A stretch of 64,000 nucleotides of DNA from Struthio camelus (lineage: Eukaryota > Chordata > Aves > Struthioniformes > Struthionidae): NCBI RefSeq assembly GCF_040807025.1, contig NC_090944.1, positions 125,789,738-125,853,737 on the forward strand, written 5' to 3'. Made by a program: the position numbers and the translations under genes. Below are positions 11,501 to 29,520 of this stretch, piece by piece (position 1 is the first letter of the stretch; the number at the start of each line of letters is the position of its first letter). The notes beneath the pieces are model-generated. The model did no database searches. It was not told where the DNA came from and saw nothing but the letters and a program-made list of their open reading frames with translations.

Positions 11501-14500
11501 ACCAGACCTGCTTCTCGTCAGCGCGGAGGAGCAGATGTGTTTCTATGGAGCTGTTACGCCTGGGCTCCGTTACGCTCATGGGTGCGGTATAACTGATATC
11601 TGCATGAGTAGCCACATTTTCTACATTAAAAAATTGTGACTGCTGTGTGATGTTCTGTGCTAGCTACAGCCAAGGCGGCTTAAAAATAGATTATTTCACT
11701 ATTGCAAACTTAGGCACAAACAGGGTAGCATTCATTTTATTAATTCATCGAATAAACACTAGCGAGGTTAGATACCGTCTGAGGCTTTGGCTTCTTCCTC
11801 CACAGCATTCAAAGCAATTATGCTCATGAAAGCAAACGGTTCATTTAGTTGGAGAACCGGTAAGACAGAAATGAGATCGGATTCCTGAACAGATGTGCCC
11901 TCCTCTAGCGGGATTCGGTGCCCGTTAGGCTTCAGGCTGACACTAGACAGAGAAAACATCTCTTAGCTGACAACTTCACTAAGTCTGAGCTGCGCAGTGT
12001 AGCTGGCTGTTATATCAAAGTGCAAGTCCAAGATCATCAAAACGAGTGGAAGGACCTATCAATTTAAAGCATTTCACATATCAAGGAATGGGAGAGCAGG
12101 AAGGACTCCTTTGTCACCAGGAAGGGAGCGGCACCACCAAAAACCTATTCCAAACTCACTAGAAGAAAATGAGCTCCCCCTTCCTCCCCAGCCCTGGAGA
12201 AGAAAAATCCCACTGCTCACTTCTAGCACTACTGCATTACTGCGTACGTAGATCTGAAGTGTGTAGTGAGCGGAGGGGGTGGCAGGAGGGAGCAGAAAAC
12301 AAGTCTTGCAAGCGTACACATCATTCAAAACCTCCCCTTGGTTGTTGCTACACATCACGTGAAACACATGAACCCCCTATCTAGTTCAATCTGAACTCAG
12401 GTCAGCAATAAGGCAGAACCTGGTGTCAATTCAGTTACGACTACGACTGCGCTGCTGACCTGCGGCTCGGCTCAGGCTCTGGGAAAGCTGCAAAGCCCTG
12501 CCGACCAGAGCCCACCTTCACCAGTTATTGCCTGCAAGACAGGACGCGCATCCATGGCAGCATCGTTGAAAGCTAACACCCTGGACTTTCCCCCGTCATT
12601 CATTCATATGTGGCTGGCAAAGTCCCAGCTTCCCCCTTGCCCTTCTGGGAGAGCAGGGCAGGCGTCTGGCATCCCTGTGCTCCATATGCCTGCCCACACC
12701 CCCAGGCCAGCACTGCTCCCCTCCTCGGTGCACCTACGCTCACCCATGCTCAGCAGAGTCCTGATGAAACGAGGCACAAAGAACAACCCATCGCCTGCTC
12801 GCCCTTGGAGACAGCCCCTCTGGGGAAACCGCGTTGGCAAGTCAGCACAAGAAAGCTCGCGCTTGCTTGCTGCTGCCAACTCTGTACCTGCTTCGTGGCT
12901 AAGCAGAAGCCTGAAGTCTTTAAGGCTGCGCGTGCCTCAGCCTGGCAACTCTCCCGTGCCCTGAATTAGCAGGCATGGAAATTGTCTGAAGTTGCTCCAG
13001 CCTCTCGATGAACTGACACAACAGCTCCTTTGCCATAAGCAGTCCCGGGGATGCACCCAGCTGGGGCTCCCATGCCGCCATCCAGAACGTGTGCTCACGC
13101 ACACCACGAGGCAGCAGGGTAGCTGCCTGCGTCTGTGCCCATGTGTTCATCTGGCAACGTCCCCACTCACAAGCTGTTTGACAAGGTCTCAGCTGCCAGG
13201 CAATGATGCACTGAGATAGGAGACCTGAACGGGACCCTAAATAGCATTTCTCCTGCCTTCCTCCTCCAGTACAGGCAAAAGACTGGAGCATCTCTTACCT
13301 GATGACTGCTGCTATGTACTCTCAGTCTGTCCTCTCTTCTTGCAACAGTCCACACAGTAAAGAGCAATCATTAAATGTGTTATTTAGTCTGCCCATCAGC
13401 TTCAACAGATGCTAAGGAAAATTCAAAGATACTTGAACTTGCACAATCTCTAGCAAACCTAGTATGCGAATTATTCATGAGCAAAAGGTGGAGGGGCAAA
13501 ACCTCCATTACATTTATTACTGACGGAAGTGGCATTAGCTTGCAGTTGCTGCAGGGTGTTCACACAGAAGACATTTTCCTCTTGGTTTTCACTTGGAACA
13601 CTTTCATGAAACAGCAGAGATGCAAATGCAAACATTATTCTCCGAGAAAGTGAAGATATACTCTTGTCTACGGAGGGAGAAGAGAATCCACACTCATAAC
13701 ACTGGTAGTAGACACAAATGGTTTTCTGATCTGTAGGGATATGCTTTTTCTTTTCATTCCATCAGGGTGGTGTTTTTTTTTTTTTTTTTTAAACCCTCTG
13801 ACTTCACAAGAGCTTCTAGTAACACAAAACACTCCTGCTGTGCTAGAGATCATGCTGTGTGTAATGGCCTGCTTACACCAGGAGGTGAGGGAGATGCTGT
13901 TGGCAAGGGACAATACAGAAGAGAGCATGCGCACACGTTTCAAACCGCCAGCTATGTATCAGCCTACAAATGCATTACCAAGAGAGGTGGACAGAAGCAT
14001 AGGCTTATTTGCCACTCAAGAATGAATGTGATGCTGACTTGGAGCACACACGCTACACCTGGTTTTGATCCCAGACTCAGTTTTCTGTGGAATTTTACCC
14101 AAGTGTCTGGATTTCCAGCATTACAGCTGCAAAGGGACAGAGAGCATCAGCATCAAGAAAAAAAAAAATTTATATATATATAAAGCTTCTGTCTAGGCAG
14201 GTTGCAACAGAGAGAATTGCTAAGCCTCAGAATGTTGCAGCCATTTCCTCATGATTATATGACGTTCTTCATTTGAAATAATTGTTTACTGTCTATTTAT
14301 TTAGTTGTGAGCATGTAACAGGTAGCATCTCCTGGGATGACAGACAGGAAGCGCTGCAAAACAGCCCCAAACTTGCAGCAACAATTCACACCACCCTTCC
14401 CATATACTCAGAAGTATGCTATTACCTAGAGTCAGGGCCAGCTTTAAACACAGACAACATGGAACCAAGCTGCACTTAGTTTTTAACTAAAGGCAAGGGG

Positions 14501-17500
14501 CTCCCTTCTCTGTTCTGGGCCCCGAAGATCTTATGCATCACTTCTGTCGGGGTCATCTAGGAGGAAACACCATCACCTATAGATCCCAGCGTAGTCCATT
14601 TGCAGCCTTTCCCCCACTACACAGCTCAGCAAGACCAAACCTCCAAATCATACACCTATCTTACAACATGAGATTAACTGCACTGCCAGGGAGACAGTTC
14701 TTGAATAAAGGAAAAAGCAGTACCTACCTCCTGCAAGGATGTAAGTGCTGCGCCCCCCAACACTTCCCCCCCCCCCTTTTTCTTCTTCTCCCCTCCCACC
14801 CCCAAGCACGGGCCAGGGAGGCAGGAATGGGTGGTATGCCTTTAAAAACAGACATAACAGCTGCTTCTGGGGCAACACCTCATCCCTGTGCAGAACATCC
14901 TTCTGAAATAGGTCCCAGCTTCTGGACAGTAAGTGAGGTAAAGCTAGCAACAAGGGCAACAGGAGAAAGACATGTCCTTCCTGTCTCTCTCCTCAATCCT
15001 ACTTCTCCATTCATAGCCTCTGCAATGACACCAGTTCCTCTCAACATGGAGTCAACATCTGGCAGAACATCAGAAGAACTTCTCAGCTTATTTTGTTCTC
15101 ACAGTGGGATGGGAGACGCATTCTGAGTAATATGTATCCAATGTTATGAGAAATGGCAATAAAGGGGGTCTGCTCCCCCAACCAGGGAACTACTGCTTCA
15201 AACAACCCTCTAAAGAGCACTTGTGCTATGCTGAAGCACCTTTTCTAAACATATGTAACAAACAATGGATTTTTACAGTTTTCTCTTCAGAATTTTGGGG
15301 GGTGAGGGAAGATAGACACATTTTTGCCCTAATCAACTAGGCGATAGTACCTCTATGGAAGAGATACCAAGCCTTTTGCATTCCCTGCAGATGATTTTGG
15401 TGCACATGCTACCTTTTATAGAAAGTCTTTAGAGTTTGCTAGATGAGCTTTAGACTCCGGTAGATGAGCTAAGCACCATACGTTTTTAATTCAAACATTA
15501 TGAACTGGATTAGCTATCACCTGTTGAAATTCAATAGCTTACATTAAGCAGGTCGGCCTGTGCAGTCATAATGGCTCCTTTTTAATTCTACAATCAACAG
15601 ATGTACTGTTTTTCGCAAACTGACCTACTTTTTCATATCATGTTATCCAGGTCAGAAGATAACAAAGCCTCCCCAGATAATAAAAATATAAAGAGAGTTG
15701 CGCTTTGTTAAACAAAACACTTGCTTGTTTGTGGGCAAACCTGCCATAAACACATCTTCAACATTCACTTAGTGCAAAAAAAACCTCATCACTGAGGATG
15801 ATTCATTATACATGGTGATTGCAATAATATACAAGTAAAGGCTGACCAGACAACTCATCAATATCAACAAGGTGATTCAGATTAGGGAAATACTTTCCCA
15901 ATACTAGAACTCCTCCTCTGAACTCAAGCCTTTGAAGTTAAAAATTTTATGAAAAACGTTTTTAATCCCTTATTCATTAGGATGACTGAAAAGCTGCATC
16001 CATCTGCTCACTATAGCAAGAAAAGTAATTGCAGTAAACAGTGCAATCAGCATCTCGGATCTGAACACTACCTGTACTTCATTAAAACTTGAGGTTAAAA
16101 TCAAGGTCCCAAAGACAAACTGAAATAACTCACTCAGTCTCGCTAGAGACAAGTGTGGCAGGAAAAGCTAATGTGAGAATGGTAGCAAAGGTATAAATCT
16201 GAATGGAGTGTACTGTGAAACTGCACCCTAGCTATAAATTGCTAATGAAACATAGTCCTGCCCCCCTGTCTGCCTTCTTCCTTGTTTCAGATGAAGCAGC
16301 TATGCTGTGTCAAATTCTTTGGCTAAACTAGACCGAAAAACAGTAAGGCAGGTGGTATGTGCACAATAATACTTTCAGTCAGATCAAAAAAATGGATTCA
16401 AATCACTGAGTGGTCACAAAACCCCATGCAAGCTGGAGGACAAGAATACACAACTTGGGTTAGTAACTCCAAATTACAAACCACATCCTGGAAAAAAAAT
16501 GCATCCCAAAATTTCACCAGTGTAAGAGACTATATTTGTGGGCAGATACTGTAAACAAGAAAACAGGAATAGTTGCACTTACTCTCCTTCCTGAACAAGA
16601 TGACACTGCTAATTTAAAATAGGTGCTACAACCAGTCCTAGGACATCCATTAATAAATCTGGCCCTATGCAGCAAACCCTTCAGTACTTAAATTCCAAAT
16701 CCCACTGCAGGTTTTGGGTCTTTGGGCAGGGGGGGGGAGAAGGGCAAGGGAAGTCATTTGTTTGCCTGGCCTCACCTCACACAGACTTGCTTCCTCTGCT
16801 TTTAGGAAGGCACTGAGTATTTTCAGACTAACAGTAACATCCTCCCCAGCAGAACACATCCAATAGACAGAAAATACTTACACTGAAGTTAGACTGAACA
16901 CCTCAATGTATTTCCAAATAAAATAGCCACATTCTAATCTTTCACTTCATTTTGACATCCCTTGAGAATCCTTAGTACTACAACAGTATTCTTAACACCC
17001 TTGTGAATCCTTTCCAGTTTTCTCCATCTGCCCGACTTTCCCCCTAGATTCTCCTACCATGCAATGGTTAGTATTCTCTGCAGGTGCTTGTGTACCAAAC
17101 GCCAGTGACCACATATTTGCAGATAGCATGCATCTCCGGAAGAATATTTACGTCTGAATTGACAGCTACATCAGCTAAGACGTGCATTAAGCAGTTAGCT
17201 CTTCATACCGGCCCTACCAGACAGTGTTGTCAGAAAGTTTTCCCCCCCAAAAATTCACCTGATTGGGCTGTATTTTCAGATCTGTTTTGCTCCCAGAATT
17301 CCATACGTACACACTCAGTCTTGCTTTTCATATCCAATAGGACTAGGCTCCCACATCTTCCAGAAACACCACTGCCTCATGTTCAGTTGGCTACTGAATA
17401 CATCGCACAAACCACTGCCACCCTTGAACATATAATTAGCAATAACGTGTAACAGGTTGAACTGCTAAACCGTTATCGCCACCCCATACTGCATTCATAA

Positions 17501-17602
17501 TCTAGGATGTATTTTTGACCAGGGGAGTGAATAACTGTTGTTAATAGTTGTGTCAGATCAGCTATTCACAGCGATACTCACTAAATAGCTATTAAAAAGG
17601 CC

Positions 17603-17620
17603 GGGGGGGGGGGGGGGGGG
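17603..17620. repeat. G18 homopolymer
   Basis: Eighteen consecutive G, followed by an AGAAAGAGAG purine tail. Such tracts are frequent in avian assemblies, prone to length error, and can form G-quadruplexes. Confidence 0.9.
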
Positions 17621-18029
17621 AGAAAGAGAGTGCACACTAATGCTCTCCTGCACACCAAACGACCAGTTACCATCCTTCCAGAATTTTAGCAGCTGAACCA
17701 AGGTAGTAACTGCCTTCAGATTTACAGTCCTTACTCCTTGCCGCTCTACAAAACTGCGGTACAGCCTATTACACCGAGTTAACTTCTCCACTGTTTCTCG
17801 TTTTGGCTTACTTTTTGTACTTTATTTGCTTAGTGAATTTTGCCAAACAGCTTGGCATTTCTCTTGCACTAGCCAACGCTGCACTAGCTGATGCTGCGAG
17901 TTAAGGTTCTGACGGCCAGTGAGAGAGAAAGCCTTCACTTTGAAGGCATCAACTGGGTGGCAGCTTCCAGTTCAAAAAGACTGCTGGAAGCAGGAATATG
18001 CAGAGAACCATTCTGTACATACCATGTTG

Positions 18030-18115
18030 CTCATGTCCTTCCCAAAGCATCACCTAATGGATACTGTCAGACAGGATAAAGGGCTGGATGGATCCATGAT
18101 CTAACTCAGCTATAA
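18030..18115 (+). repeat. Ancient CR1-like LINE 3' fragment
   Basis: The order of phrases matches the reptile/bird LINE 3' consensus: AAGCATC, a GGATACTGTCAGACAGGAT stretch, GGGCTGGATGGATCCATG, then ATCTAACTCAG. This corresponds to the common pattern 'ACTGTCAGAGACAGGATACTGGGCTAGATGGACC...GGTCTGACCCAGTA'. It is a diverged copy with no coding part. Subfamily assignment would need RepeatMasker. Confidence 0.55.
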
Positions 18116-21100
18116 ATCACTTAAGAAAATAAACATATGTACACTAATATTAATTTATATTCAAAAAAGTTATTTTTCTAAATAAAATGTGAAATGTTGC
18201 CTTTAAACTCTATTTTAGTCATGCTTTCAAGAACTATCAGTTAAATTTGATACAGCCACACAAGGGAGACCAACTCTTGTCTGCAGTTATTGTACATCTA
18301 ATTTTGTTTCTGGTAGCAACACAAAAAAGGGTCTTGTTCAAGACAAAGTGTCCAACTTAAGAAAAAAAAACAAGATTTTGTGTTTACTCTTGAAAAAAGT
18401 GGCAACTAAATACAGCTGTTAACATAAAGACCTAGAAGATAGCTTTTCACACGCACAAGTTATAAAGCATTTTATAAAATAATTTAGAAAATTTCATGTA
18501 GACATACATGCAATGATATCCCTTAAACAACTGTTCAATCTTTGAATACGTTTGTCACAAACAAGTAGCCAGCCACGTCACTTCTGTCCCTCCAAGCAGT
18601 AGAGTTAAACTCCTCCCGCGAATATGTCCACACGACAAGTCGTTTCTAGTATTCAGGATTTCAGCAGTAATCGAACTGTTCAAGAAATAATGGAATTACT
18701 ATGGGGGAAAAAAAAGGCAAACTTTTGGAAAGTAAAATTCAGTCTGTTTTTCTCAGAAGTGAAAGAGGAACATGAAGTCATTTCTTCCTCAGGCATGAGA
18801 ATGCTTTAATCAGTATTACGTCTCTCTCGCTTTTACTGCGCTTAAGCCATAACTTCTTTCGACAGATAGCGCAGTGCAGGCGACTTCAGATTTCTTTTTT
18901 GACACTGTTAAATTAGGCAATATTTAAGAATGACGGTATTTGCTTTCCCCTTACCTCCAAATACCAGAAGTTGGGTAAAAATTTGTGGTTTTAAATATTA
19001 CAGATTCCTCAATATGCTGCAGATAAAAGATAAGTGTAGATATTCAGGATTTTTGTAAGATTCTAAATAGTGCTGGCTAAACTGGCCAAAGCAACATCTC
19101 CAAGTTTAAGTCCCGTATCTGTAGATTAAAAAAAAAACAAACAAACAAAAAAAAAACCTTACTTCTCCAAAGAAATGAAGTTATTTTAAATAAATGGGTA
19201 TTTCTTTGTCATTAACTTTCTTTGGCTTACTTTTGGTAATCTCACCCAACAAGGAGGCTTTTACAGTCCCAACAGGACCATCACTTATTTTATGAAAAGA
19301 AAGTTTAGGTTAGCTAATTCCAAGTGACTCATTTCCTCACTTGTCGGCTACAGAGGAAGCAGCCCAGGTAACAGAGTGTAAAAAGACAAGCTGTAATACC
19401 TGTTTGATAAATGCATGCAGCCTTTTGACTGCAGTCTGATTTTCTTTATAAGTGATATCCAAAGCTGCAGATACAGACAGCTAACAGGGCCACTGTCAAA
19501 CTGCTCGGTCCAAACTGCATGCTGCCCATGCGGCTGTGTGAAAAGGGGGAACTGCACTGATCAAAGCACAATTCTTCAGTCATTTTTAAAACGTACCACT
19601 GCTTGTAACTGGCTTAGAACTACTCTGTCAGCCCCTCCTCTTCTCCCAGCAAGCAGAAGCCCGTAATCCTAGAGTGACTGAAGTGTGATGATGCTGGTGC
19701 TTTCTTAACATCAGCAGCTTAAAACTGAGCTCTAAATAACATGCTGTATCATACCTTCTCTAGCGATCCACGTATGCCCTACCTGCGGATCTTGAGCACT
19801 ACGTAGTCCTCGTTTCTCCACCACGTTCCAAAAGCCTTTTTGTAGGAATGCTACTATACAACAAAAAAGTTCATTAAACAGGAACTGTAGAAGGTTTTGT
19901 TCCGTCTCCCCCCGCAGCTTTTGTATTTAACATCAACTCTTATCTTTTTGTCTTGCTTTGTGTTGCAGAGCCTGCCTTCGAGAGAATCCCAAGCCTGGCA
20001 AGGGAACTGTCACCACGACTCTCAGGAAGTTATACAAAAAAAAAAAAAAAAAAAAATGCAATCCCAAATAACTAAACTCTCAGCATTTCAAATAAAAAAA
20101 TTTTTTTGAGGTGTCACCTTTCGTACTTCCCACCCTCCAATAACGTGATCTAAACAGTATCAAAGTCACAAACTAGGAGCAGAGAGGTGGGATGCTAAAA
20201 TTCCATAGGAAGAAAAACACAGCAACTGACGCCTGATATCAATACAGGCATGGACAGCTAATCAGTAACAGGATTCACATAGCATCTCTAGTGTAATAGT
20301 CATAATCAACACTCTCAAAGAGGTGGAGTTTATCCCTAAATTGTAGATGTAGCACTGCACATTTAAACGCTGACTGTAAACTCCACACAACTCCTAAACC
20401 TTCGGTCTTCCATTATGAATTCTTCTGCTTGGAATAGTTTAATTGCACTGTCCATGTATCCCTGACCGCAATTCTCTTTTAAGAGAAAGAATTTATTAGT
20501 ATTTCATGTGACTACCAGAATTTAGATTTGTTTTTCTAATATGAATAAGAAAGAAGAATTTAAATTCCTCCTTGATCAATTTTCTTTTCCTTCCTCAATT
20601 CCATGTTATTAAAAAATAATCAGCCTAATTACCTTTGTCTGTAGGTGGCTGCAGTGTTGTTGATAGATGCATGAAACAATTCTGAAGTACAGGACATAAG
20701 TAGTTAATATCTGAAGACATGCGATATTGAAATACATTTACATGAAGTTTAATAGGTCAGTTGTCAAGTTAACAGCAACGACACCTCAAGTCAGTTAATT
20801 CTCGGTTGCTCGCCTTTTACGTTTCTATTGTTCTAGATGCTCTACGAGAAGTTTTCCTTGATATTTAGTTCATAGCTATGAGCTGCTTGGCATCAACAGA
20901 GCATGATCACATTTTGCCTAGCGTTAGTTTTCCCTGTGACAAGCCGCTCCATTAAAATAGACTTTACTTGGCACAAACCCGGAAGACAGCACTCTCTACT
21001 AGAGCTGAGCAAGTTACGAATAACGTGATTTATTCTGTAAGTTTTGGCTCTCTATTCAAGAGACCAAAGCAGATAATATAGCTCTGTTAATTCTCTTTGA

Positions 21101-22263
21101 CTATCTTCAAATTCACACTTGTGTTTAGAGCTTGCTCAGAACCTCTTGAAAGAGGTCAGCAGCAAATAAGCTTCGTGGAAGTCTTGGCATAAAGGTGAAA
21201 TCTGTACGTTGCCTGGGTAATTTCTTCTCTGTAACTCATCTAGAGGAGCAATTGAGAAATACACCACAACTTCTGGATTGTCCATCAGAATCCTTAACCA
21301 AGTTCCAAGTGAAAAGTTAAACCCAAGTTTTTGCAGAATAATTTCAGCAGTACATTTCTGTATGGGACCTTTCAATCAGCAAAGAGGACATTTAAAAAAA
21401 GTTCCAAACCTGTGTTGCTCTGTAAGTACTGCTTCCATGAAGTAGGTAGCTAACAGAAAAATGGTTACAAAAGTGTCTTTTTGATTGGGGTGTACTTGGA
21501 CTAAGCTCTCAAGTACTACACTAGAGGATATTACTGAAACAGAAAGGTAGTCAGTCAAGAGTAAACACCTACTAACAAAGTAGGAGGGTAGTAAAGAGTT
21601 AGAAAAAAAAAAAAAACCAACCTTATATAGCACAGTCTAATGAATCATGAAAATTAGCAACGCTTCCAAATTCAGCATTAACTTGAGTAAGAGAACAATA
21701 CACTGCCACAAAACTGCTTTTGCTAAGAAGTATAGCAATGTAAGAGAGCTCAGTGCACCTCCTGACTTCTTATCTGTTTATATAAGCTTATCAAATTTGC
21801 TTTCATTGGAGAGGAGAGACATTTTATGTTTGCAAAAGACGCTCATACATGCTACTTCAGCCAAGGCAGTACCCTCAGTGTTTGTTTCATAAATCGCTGT
21901 AAGTATTTAGGCCTCATACTGAAGAGGAAAAGGGAAGGGGAAAGAAGGTTTATCTAACAACCTGTATAGAGGTTGATTATGTTTGAACTCAAATATAACC
22001 CACATGAAATATTTAAAAATCAAGACTAAAAGCAAGCATCATTTAATGTATTTTAATAGCAAACTTACAGGAACAGCACAGAAGACAGACAACATTAAAA
22101 ACATGTACTTGCATGTAGGACAACTCAGTTAGAAAAGTATAGTGAATGGATGGAATCTACTGTATGATAAAAATGCTACAAACACCATTTAGTTGCCATT
22201 GATAAGAAATTTACTTGTTTAAAAAAATCCAAATGCTGGCATTGTCCAGAAAAATTTGACAGG

Positions 22264-22269
22264 TTTATT
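22264..22269 (-). terminator. H3-3A: H3-3A poly(A) signal AATAAA
   Basis: TTTATT on the plus strand is AATAAA on the gene strand, 277 bases beyond the stop codon. Cleavage is expected about 10-30 bases further, near 22235-22255, followed by U-rich sequence. Replication-independent H3.3 genes make polyadenylated mRNAs, in contrast to the stem-loop-ended replicative histone mRNAs; accordingly no histone 3' stem-loop is seen just after the stop. Confidence 0.65.
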
Positions 22270-22545
22270 TATAATTTTTATAAAGTTGAATTGTTTAAAC
22301 TTGTTCACCGAAACATTTTTTGACCGCATTAATGCTTTATGTCCCCTCATTTATATTAAAAATCCACACACAAATGAAAATGGAAAAAAAAACTTGCCAA
22401 TACCCAATTCTGTCCCCTATTTTTCCATTTGCAACCATATACTTAGGTACCTTTTAACCCCATGGAAAAAATATCTAACGTTCATTACTACCAATAACAG
22501 GAAGAAGATTTTGCTTCGAGAATGACAAACCCATCAGAGTGAAGT

Positions 22546-27579
<5,034 letters not shown>

Positions 27580-27780
27580 TTACACCTGCCGCCGGAGGAC
27601 AGACCGCCGCGCCTCACTCGCCGCCCCCAACCCCAGACTCCCCCCCCGTCCCCCCGACGGCCCCGCAGCGGGGGCAGGTAGCCGCCTGCCGCGCAAAGGC
27701 GGCCTCCCGCCTCGGCCGCCGGCCCCTGAGCCCCCGGCGCGCTGAACGGGAAGGGAAATTAAGCGCCTGCAGATCTCCGA

Positions 27781-27813
27781 ATATATATATGTATAAAATA
27801 TATATATATATAT
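27781..27813. repeat. (TA)n microsatellite in H3-3A intron 1
   Basis: Alternating TA interrupted by GTATAAA, flanked by a T-run. It lies within the promoter CpG island between exons 1 and 2. Confidence 0.85.
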
Positions 27814-29021
27814 TGGTTTTTTTTAAATCATAATAATAACAGCTTTGTCCGCCAATTCAATAGCGAGGTGGCGGCAACCAAACCCAAGGAAGTCGTCTCG
27901 AACAACGCGCAGGGGGGAGACCGGTCATCGCCTCCTCCTCCGGCCGCCCGCCCGAGGAGTGCTGCAAATATCGTCCAAAAAAAAAAACACAACAACCAAC
28001 ATCGGGGGGGGGGGGGGGCTCGCGTCGGATTCCGCCGTTTCCACCGAGCCCCCCCCCCAAACGCCCCCAGCAGCGGCGCGGGTGAAAGCAGGCGGGCGGC
28101 CGCGGCGGGCTGCCGGCAGGGCGGGCTGCCCCTGGCCGTCACCTTGCGCATGAGAGAGGGAATACATGCGAGTCGGCGTTTACCGTGCGAAAAGGGAAGA
28201 GCTCGACTTCAGTGCGAGAAGGCAACAAACTTTTTTTTTTTTTTTTGAGGGGGGTGGAGGGGGGAGTGGGAAAGCTGTTTTGGGTGCTGTCTTTCCGTGT
28301 AACTGCTTCCCAAAAGCTGCCTCGCTCCCAAGCGCCTCTCACAGGCAAACTCATCTCCCAGACCCAGAACAAAATGGAAACAATCACGAAATGCAGCCCT
28401 AGTCCTTCAGCAAAGGAGGAAAAAAATAAATTGCGAAAAAAATAGCGCAGAAAAAGCACAAGAAACTCCAAACCATGTGGGTGCAGACGAGGGGGGAGGC
28501 GGCGAAAAGTTTGCACTCGAAAAACCGAAAAATTGCGTTGGGTTTGGGTCGTTCCTTCGGCGAATTTCTTTCCCTTTTTATTGTTTTTTTTAGTGCAATA
28601 GGAGGGGAAAAAAAAAAATATGGTCGGTGACCAGAGAAAAGAGACAAGATGGTGAAGCTGAGCAACAACTGTGGGGAGCGAGGGAAGGAAGGCAGGAGAG
28701 TTACGCTGGGCTGGCAAGCGGCTCCGCTTCGCGGCTGCTCCCCTGGCCCGATCCGGGGGCTGTTGGGGCTGAGGAGGCAGCTAAGGGGTTGGGGAGGGCG
28801 CTGGTGGGGGTTGGGAGCGGGGGCGAAGGGGGCCGAGGGGGGCAACGGCCGCGCGAAGCGGGGCCGGGGGGGGGGCCGGCGGCGGAGGGCGCCGCTCGGG
28901 CGGAGCGGGGCCGGGCAGGCGGGTTGCCGCCGCCGGCCGAGCCCCCAAAAGTTTGTGGGGAGGGTGGGGGGGGGGCGGCGGCGGCGGCGGGGAGGGGGGG
29001 GGGTCGCGACGCGAGACTTAC

Positions 29022-29150
29022 CCCGTCCGCCTGGGCGAGCGCGGCTGCCGTGCGGGAGGAGGGAGGGAAAGAAGGAGGGAGGGAGGGCGGACGCGAGGAG
29101 GAGCCGGAGCTGCGGCGGCGGCTGCTGCTGGCGGCGGCTCGGAGCACAAT
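29022..29150 (-). other. H3-3A: H3-3A 5' UTR exon 1
   Basis: The gene-strand sequence GGACGGG|GTAAGTC gives a strong splice donor at 29021/29020, so exon 1 ends at 29022. It is GC-rich, non-coding, and lies in the CpG island. The start site is not defined by sequence alone; I place it near 29150 because promoter-type motifs (a YY1-like AAGATGGC word at 29155-29162, a CCAAT word at 29227-29231) begin just beyond. The 5' UTR exon followed by a CDS-start exon is the known H3.3 gene architecture. Confidence 0.6.
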
Positions 29151-29520
29151 TGAAAGATGGCTGACTCGGGAGGGCCGGCCCCTCGCTCCGCCCCGCCCAC
29201 TCCCCGCCCCGCCGCCCGCCCGCCGGCCAATGGCGCACAATGGAGGGAAGGCGCGGCCCCGCCCCCGCCCGGCCCGGCCCGGCCTCTCCACTCCCCCCCC
29301 CCCCGCCTCAGTGTGTACAAACACAAAAGACACGCCGCGCGCGCGCGCGCGCGCTCGCCGGGGGGATTCCCCCCTCCCCTCCCCCGGCCCGCGGGGCGCG
29401 CGAGGCCAACGGCCGCGCGCGAGCACCGCCGCGGCCAACGGTCAACGACGGCCGCCGCAGCCGGCCGCTGGCCTGGCGCCCGAGGCGAGGTCAGCGAGGG
29501 GGTGGGCAGGGACCCCCGCA
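29150..29520 (-). promoter_or_regulatory. H3-3A: H3-3A CpG-island promoter
   Basis: A dense CpG island with several elements: a YY1-like word (plus strand AAGATGGC at 29155-29162), CCAAT on the plus strand at 29227-29231 (an inverted CCAAT for the gene), GC boxes of the GGGCGG/CCGCCC type between 29190 and 29280, a 19-base strictly alternating CG run (29336-29354), and two CCAACGG words (29406-29412, 29435-29441) that read CCGTTGG on the gene strand. There is no convincing TATA box, as usual for constitutive H3.3 promoters. Confidence 0.65.
29336..29354. repeat. Alternating (CG)n run, Z-DNA prone
   Basis: Nineteen bases of uninterrupted alternating C and G about 190-210 bp upstream of the inferred H3-3A start. 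Alternating CG is the strongest Z-DNA-forming dinucleotide repeat. Confidence 0.85.

Larger units (their letters stand above)
7561..22240. other. Intergenic region downstream of H3-3A
   Basis: No coding gene is supported between the GC-rich tract and the H3-3A poly(A) site. Content I can name: a possibly conserved AT-rich element (7561-7800), a MIR-type SINE relic (8400-8520), a T-run (8750-8762), a GTG run (10927-10944), a G18 tract (17603-17620), a CR1-like relic (18030-18115), and scattered short A/T runs. Open frames here are short, mutually overlapping and unrecognised. The H3-3A 3' UTR could extend further into this region if a distal poly(A) site is used. Confidence 0.6.
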
